A stretch of DNA of 11,698 bases from Ophiosphaerella korrae (Eukaryota > Ascomycota > Dothideomycetes > Pleosporales > Phaeosphaeriaceae): contig JALNQF010000891.1 in NCBI GenBank assembly GCA_028456385.1, positions 1 to 11,698 on the forward strand. The letters run 5' to 3'. Numbering within the stretch: position 1 is the first letter of the stretch; every line of letters starts with the position of its first letter. The notes under the pieces are model-generated. The model was not told where the DNA came from. It did no database searches and saw nothing but the letters and a program-made list of their open reading frames with translations. Below, in pieces: positions 8,750 through 11,698 of the stretch. Both the position numbers and the translations under genes were made by a program.

Positions 8750-9023
8750 CTAGTTTCTTTATTATATTAGTTATACTAACGTAGTCTATCTCTTAGCGTA
8801 TAAGATCCTTTGTTTAATTCCTTTATTTATAAAGGTTAAGGCTACGATCCTTTTAGCTATAGTAAGGTTAGTAGCTTAGCGATCGTTACGCCTATACGCT
8901 AAGCTAATTAGATCGTAGTACTAGCTTAAGCGAGCTAATTAATAGATTCTAGGTATACCTAGAATCTATTACGCCTTTCTACGTATATACTATTAAGCAT
9001 CTAATTATACAACTTATCTAACA
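8750..9023 (-). repeat. Probable copia LTR (3' LTR of copy B)
   Basis: On the minus strand the sequence directly after a CCTAAAGGGG purine tract begins TGTTAGATAAG, a typical LTR start. The LTR holds a perfect 30-bp palindrome at 8941-8970 and TATAAATA near 8822-8835. The distal end is not certain. TGCTAG at 8750 gives a near-inverted repeat of TGTTAG and a 274-bp LTR. TGTT at 8634 would give 390 bp. There is no second LTR copy in the window to decide. Confidence 0.6.
8941..8970. repeat. Perfect 30-bp palindrome in the copia LTR
   Basis: AATAGATTCTAGGTA followed at once by its exact reverse complement, with no loop. It has stayed fully symmetric although RIP has altered much of the surroundings. 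No function can be assigned. Confidence 0.9.
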
Positions 9024-9033
9024 CACCCCTTTA
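9024..9033 (-). promoter_or_regulatory. Polypurine tract of copia copy B
   Basis: The minus strand reads CCTAAAGGGGTG directly before the LTR start TGTTAG. A short A/G run ending in GGGG before the 3' LTR is the usual plus-strand primer of copia elements. It fixes the orientation of copy B. Confidence 0.7.
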
Positions 9034-9095
9034 GGTTAGTAACTTGTTAGCAAGCTAGATATTTATAAGATAAGTGTAAGATTTTTAAGGTAGTC

Positions 9096-11338
9096 TTAGA
9101 TTTTATCTAGAGGTACTTTATATATTATTTAGTATTCTATTACTTCTATTAGTCTAAGCTATTTTAAGAAGCTTTCTTATTTATTTACTAGTAAGACTTT
9201 TATAAAGCTATCTACTATTATCTCTATTAATAGAGTGTATTCTACTTTAATTTAGCTAGTAGAGACCTCTTGTCTTAGCTAATAATTGTAGATATTAACG
9301 TGCTAAAGCTTAGTTTATAGCTTAGCTAGTTCTTTAGTAACAAGCTAGATTATTTAAGTATTATCGTACTAGATTGTAATATAGTTTGTAGGGAGCTTAA
9401 CGTGTAGTTTATTAAGAAGTTTTAATATAAAGATTACTTCTTTTACTACCTATAATAGGGCTAGCAACTTAGCTTTAGTTATAGAGGTAGTAACTATATC
9501 TTACTTGTTTACTCTCTATATAATAAGCCTATTAAAAAGTTTAATTATATAGCGTTATAAACTTTTTTAGTCTATAGTATTATTAGTAAAGGAAGTATTA
9601 CTAGTAACTTATAATAAGTTACCTCTACCTAGCTAGAGTACTCTTAATCTCGTATAAGAGAGGTACATAAGTACTTAATTAGTAGCTTTATAGTAAGTAG
9701 TACTTAGGTTTATAAGAAAATAAGCTAGTTATAATGTTGTAAAAGCTATATCTAGCTAAGTAGTTATAGTAGTAAATAGAAGTAAACTAATTTTGCGTTA
9801 GTATTTGTTAATCTTAGATAGTATTACTAAACTAGTATAGGCTTTAAGTTTAGTAGTAGCTATAAGTATATTGTAATAGACGTATAGTTTATTTATAAGC
9901 TAACTTATCTTGTTAATATACGCTGCCTATAGTAGTTAAATTATACGTTACTCTCTATCTTAAATTACTTTAATACTAAGAAACTATTAGAGATCTATTC
10001 CTCTAGTAATAGTATACTTCTCTTTTAGAAGATTAGTTACTTACTATACTTCCTTAGTCTTCTACTTGTTATATGCAATAATAATATTATCTACGTAGAA
10101 GAAGATAATAATTCTATCTTTAACTATATAGTATAGTTCGTGTAGTACTATTTAAAAGCCTATAGCTTTAAGTGTAGCTGTAAATTCTCTCTACTATAGG
10201 AGAGGTAAGATCTAGAGACTATATAGGGCCTTTTAGACTCTAAGGATTATACCCTTCTTTTAGTATCCCCTTAGTATTTTTATATAGATCTCTTAGTCTA
10301 TTACTATATAAACAAAGGCGTTAGTTACGTTATACTATTTTAGTTTAAGATTATATTTAGTAGTAATAGCTATAAGTATCTAAAAGGATTAGCTAGCTAG
10401 TATTATAGCGTAAGTCTCTTATACTATAATATTTTATTACTAGTCTCTTTATATAATAAGTTAAGCTTTATATTTAATAAATTAATAATATTTATTAAGC
10501 TTATACGTATATACCTATATATAGTCTAGTATCTACTAGCTAGAACACTAGATAGGTTTAGCTAGTACTTTAGTCTATAATTTTATCTAGCAATAGCTAG
10601 TTAGGTAGGATAGCTTAGCTTCTTTAAATAACTCGCTTATTAGATAGCTTTCTAGGTTTATTTAGTATAAAGGTAGTAATAGGAGTTAATTGTAGTAGAG
10701 CTTTAGTCCTTTTGTAAGTATTCTCTTTATCTTAGCTTTGTCTATAAGTTCTCCTTAGTATTTTCTAAAGTTACCTACCTAGGTACTAGCTATAAAGGCT
10801 ACTACCTATAGTATAGTTTTAGATAAGCTATATCTATTGTGTACTATTAACTCTAGTTAGTCTCTAGTTATTAAATAGGCTAGTATTACTACTAGAGGTA
10901 GAGATAGTAGAAGAGTTAGATAGTAGTCTACAATCTTTCTTCTATAGTAGTAGCTAGGTAGATCTTCTTTATTATTTATAAATATATCTAACTTAGTATT
11001 ATCTTTATAGAAAGACTCTATTTCTAGCTTATATACTAGTACTAAGAGCTTAATTGTTTTAATATAAGTAGTGATCTCTTCTAGTATTTAATATATAAAG
11101 TTATCTATTAGATCCTCTATTTTACTATTAAAGATTATTTACTTATTAAAGATTATATCCTATATACTTATTACTTTAGCTATAGATAGTACCTAGATCT
11201 AGTAGATATTTAATAACTAGTATCTTACAAGGTAGCTAATCTATACTTTTAGATCTAAACGTTATAGCCTTAATTTACTATAATACGTATTATATAAGGT
11301 AGACTTTATGTAAGATAACTTAATAAAGTAGTTTTAAC
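9096..11338 (-). pseudogene. Ty1/copia Pol, copy B (integrase end, RT, RNase H), RIP-inactivated
   Basis: One continuous minus-strand frame (lowest codon base divisible by 3). The post-core end of integrase (about 11150-11330) has an RLDLK...YLVRY segment, the family YLVGY motif. Next is a Ser/Thr/Asn-rich linker (about 10600-11000). RT (about 9960-10510) has VYTYK, K-Y-K-A (family CKARLV), QETYA-type and YNVTNAF, where the first catalytic Asp is now Asn (10329-10331). RT also has FFYVDN, the YVDD motif with its second Asp now Asn (10086-10088). RNase H and the C-terminus (9096-9900) have TTITT-x-LDIAF, NNTID-x-KSL, a NK-DIVTTS-TKAKLLAL block and EYTLLIEIIVDSF. Stops replace Gln, Trp and Arg codons. 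The true stop is TAA at 9129 or 9096. Gag and the integrase catalytic core are not recognisable before the window ends. Confidence 0.92.
9910..9914. other. Unoccupied equivalent of the chromovirus insertion site
   Basis: In copy B the bases TTGTT stand where copy A has TTATT, element, TTATT. Sequence on both sides aligns without gaps (598-1067 with 9445-9914, and 8088-8472 with 9915-10299). The G/A difference is a RIP-type transition. Confidence 0.92.
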
Positions 11339-11443
11339 AATTAACTAAAAAGAGTAAATAGTAGATAAAGCTATCTAAGTAAGTACTAGGTATATATACC
11401 TAGTAGCTTACTAAGCGCTAACTAAAAGTAAAAAGGTAGTTAA
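11339..11443. other. Probable junction upstream of copia copy B, with a 22-bp palindrome
   Basis: Recognisable copia integrase sequence fades out here. A perfect palindrome TACTAGGTATATATACCTAGTA lies at 11384-11405, and with one unpaired base its arms extend to GTAAG/CTTAC. I see neither an LTR end nor a target duplication. Confidence 0.5.
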
Positions 11444-11565
11444 ATGTTAGTAAGTTTGCAATGTTAGTAAGTTTGCAATATTAGTAAGTTGTAAACTTAC
11501 TAACATGTTAGTAAGTTTGTAATGTTAGTAAGTTTACAATATTAGTAAGTTTTAAACTTACTAAT
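11444..11565. repeat. Tandem 61-bp duplication built from TTAGTAAGTTT motifs
   Basis: Unit one is 11444-11504 and unit two 11505-11565. Each consists of two 17-mers of the type ATGTTAGTAAGTTTGCA followed by a 27-base segment in which ATTAGTAAGTT is met by its inverse AAACTTACTAA, forming a near-palindrome. That makes six direct and two inverted copies of one motif in 122 bases. Clustered short subterminal repeats like this are seen at the ends of DNA transposons such as hAT elements, but no transposase is visible here. Confidence 0.85.
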
Positions 11566-11698
11566 ATTAGTGCGAAAATAAGAGATATAAGAGATAACTC
11601 CCTTACACGTCTCTCTCTTTTTAAAGAGCGAATTCCTAGAGCTTAAAAAGGGCTCTAATTAACTAATAATACCTATTAGGTAGTAGTAGTAGTAGCTA
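11566..11698. other. AT-rich end of window, no gene seen
   Basis: Less uniformly RIP-like, with some GC-containing runs. There is an inverted pair CTCTTTTTAAAGAG near 11613-11628 and GAGC/GCTC arms around 11639-11655. The window ends in a short TAG/GTA triplet run. Together with the motif array next to it, this may be the end of another element that continues beyond the window. Confidence 0.35.

Noticed and set aside
11444..11565. CRISPR array
   Set aside because: Units are contiguous 17-mers and inverted copies without unique spacers, and the window is fungal in character.

Overview
The window looks like an AT-rich, RIP-degraded (repeat-induced point mutation) repeat block from a filamentous ascomycete (Pezizomycotina-type genome). 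TpA is very abundant, TpG and CpA are scarce, almost every reading frame is littered with TAA/TAG, and repeat copies differ almost only by transitions. I see no functional host gene, tRNA or rRNA. Everything recognisable is transposon-derived, and all recognisable pol coding is on the minus strand.

Layout. (1) 1-597 is unassigned AT-rich sequence. (2) 598-1067 and 8083-8472 are the two halves of one truncated Ty1/copia pol fragment (copy A, reverse transcriptase to RNase H), split by an insertion. (3) 1068-8082 is a complete 7,015-bp Ty3/gypsy chromovirus with two 428-bp LTRs (1068-1495 and 7655-8082), a 5-bp target duplication TTATT, a polypurine tract, and one uninterrupted Gag-Pol frame. 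That frame carries, in order: gag core, two CCHC knuckles, protease, RT, RNase H, integrase and chromodomain. (4) 8473-9023 holds AT-rich sequence and a copia LTR with a perfect 30-bp palindrome. (5) 9024 to about 11340 is a second copia copy (B). It is collinear with A over the shared part and keeps the uninterrupted version of the site where the chromovirus landed. (6) 11340-11698 has palindromes and a duplicated 61-bp unit built from TTAGTAAGTTT motifs.

History. Copia sequences were present first, and the chromovirus then inserted into copy A. RIP has since inactivated all of them by point substitution: RT YLDD reads YLNN, the protease DSGA-type site reads NSRV, and knuckle Cys codons became Tyr. 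Indels are almost absent, so the frames can still be followed. The least expected feature is a plus-strand, stop-poor reading frame between the end of pol and the 3' LTR of the chromovirus (about 1496-2192). It may be an additional convergent ORF of this element family.
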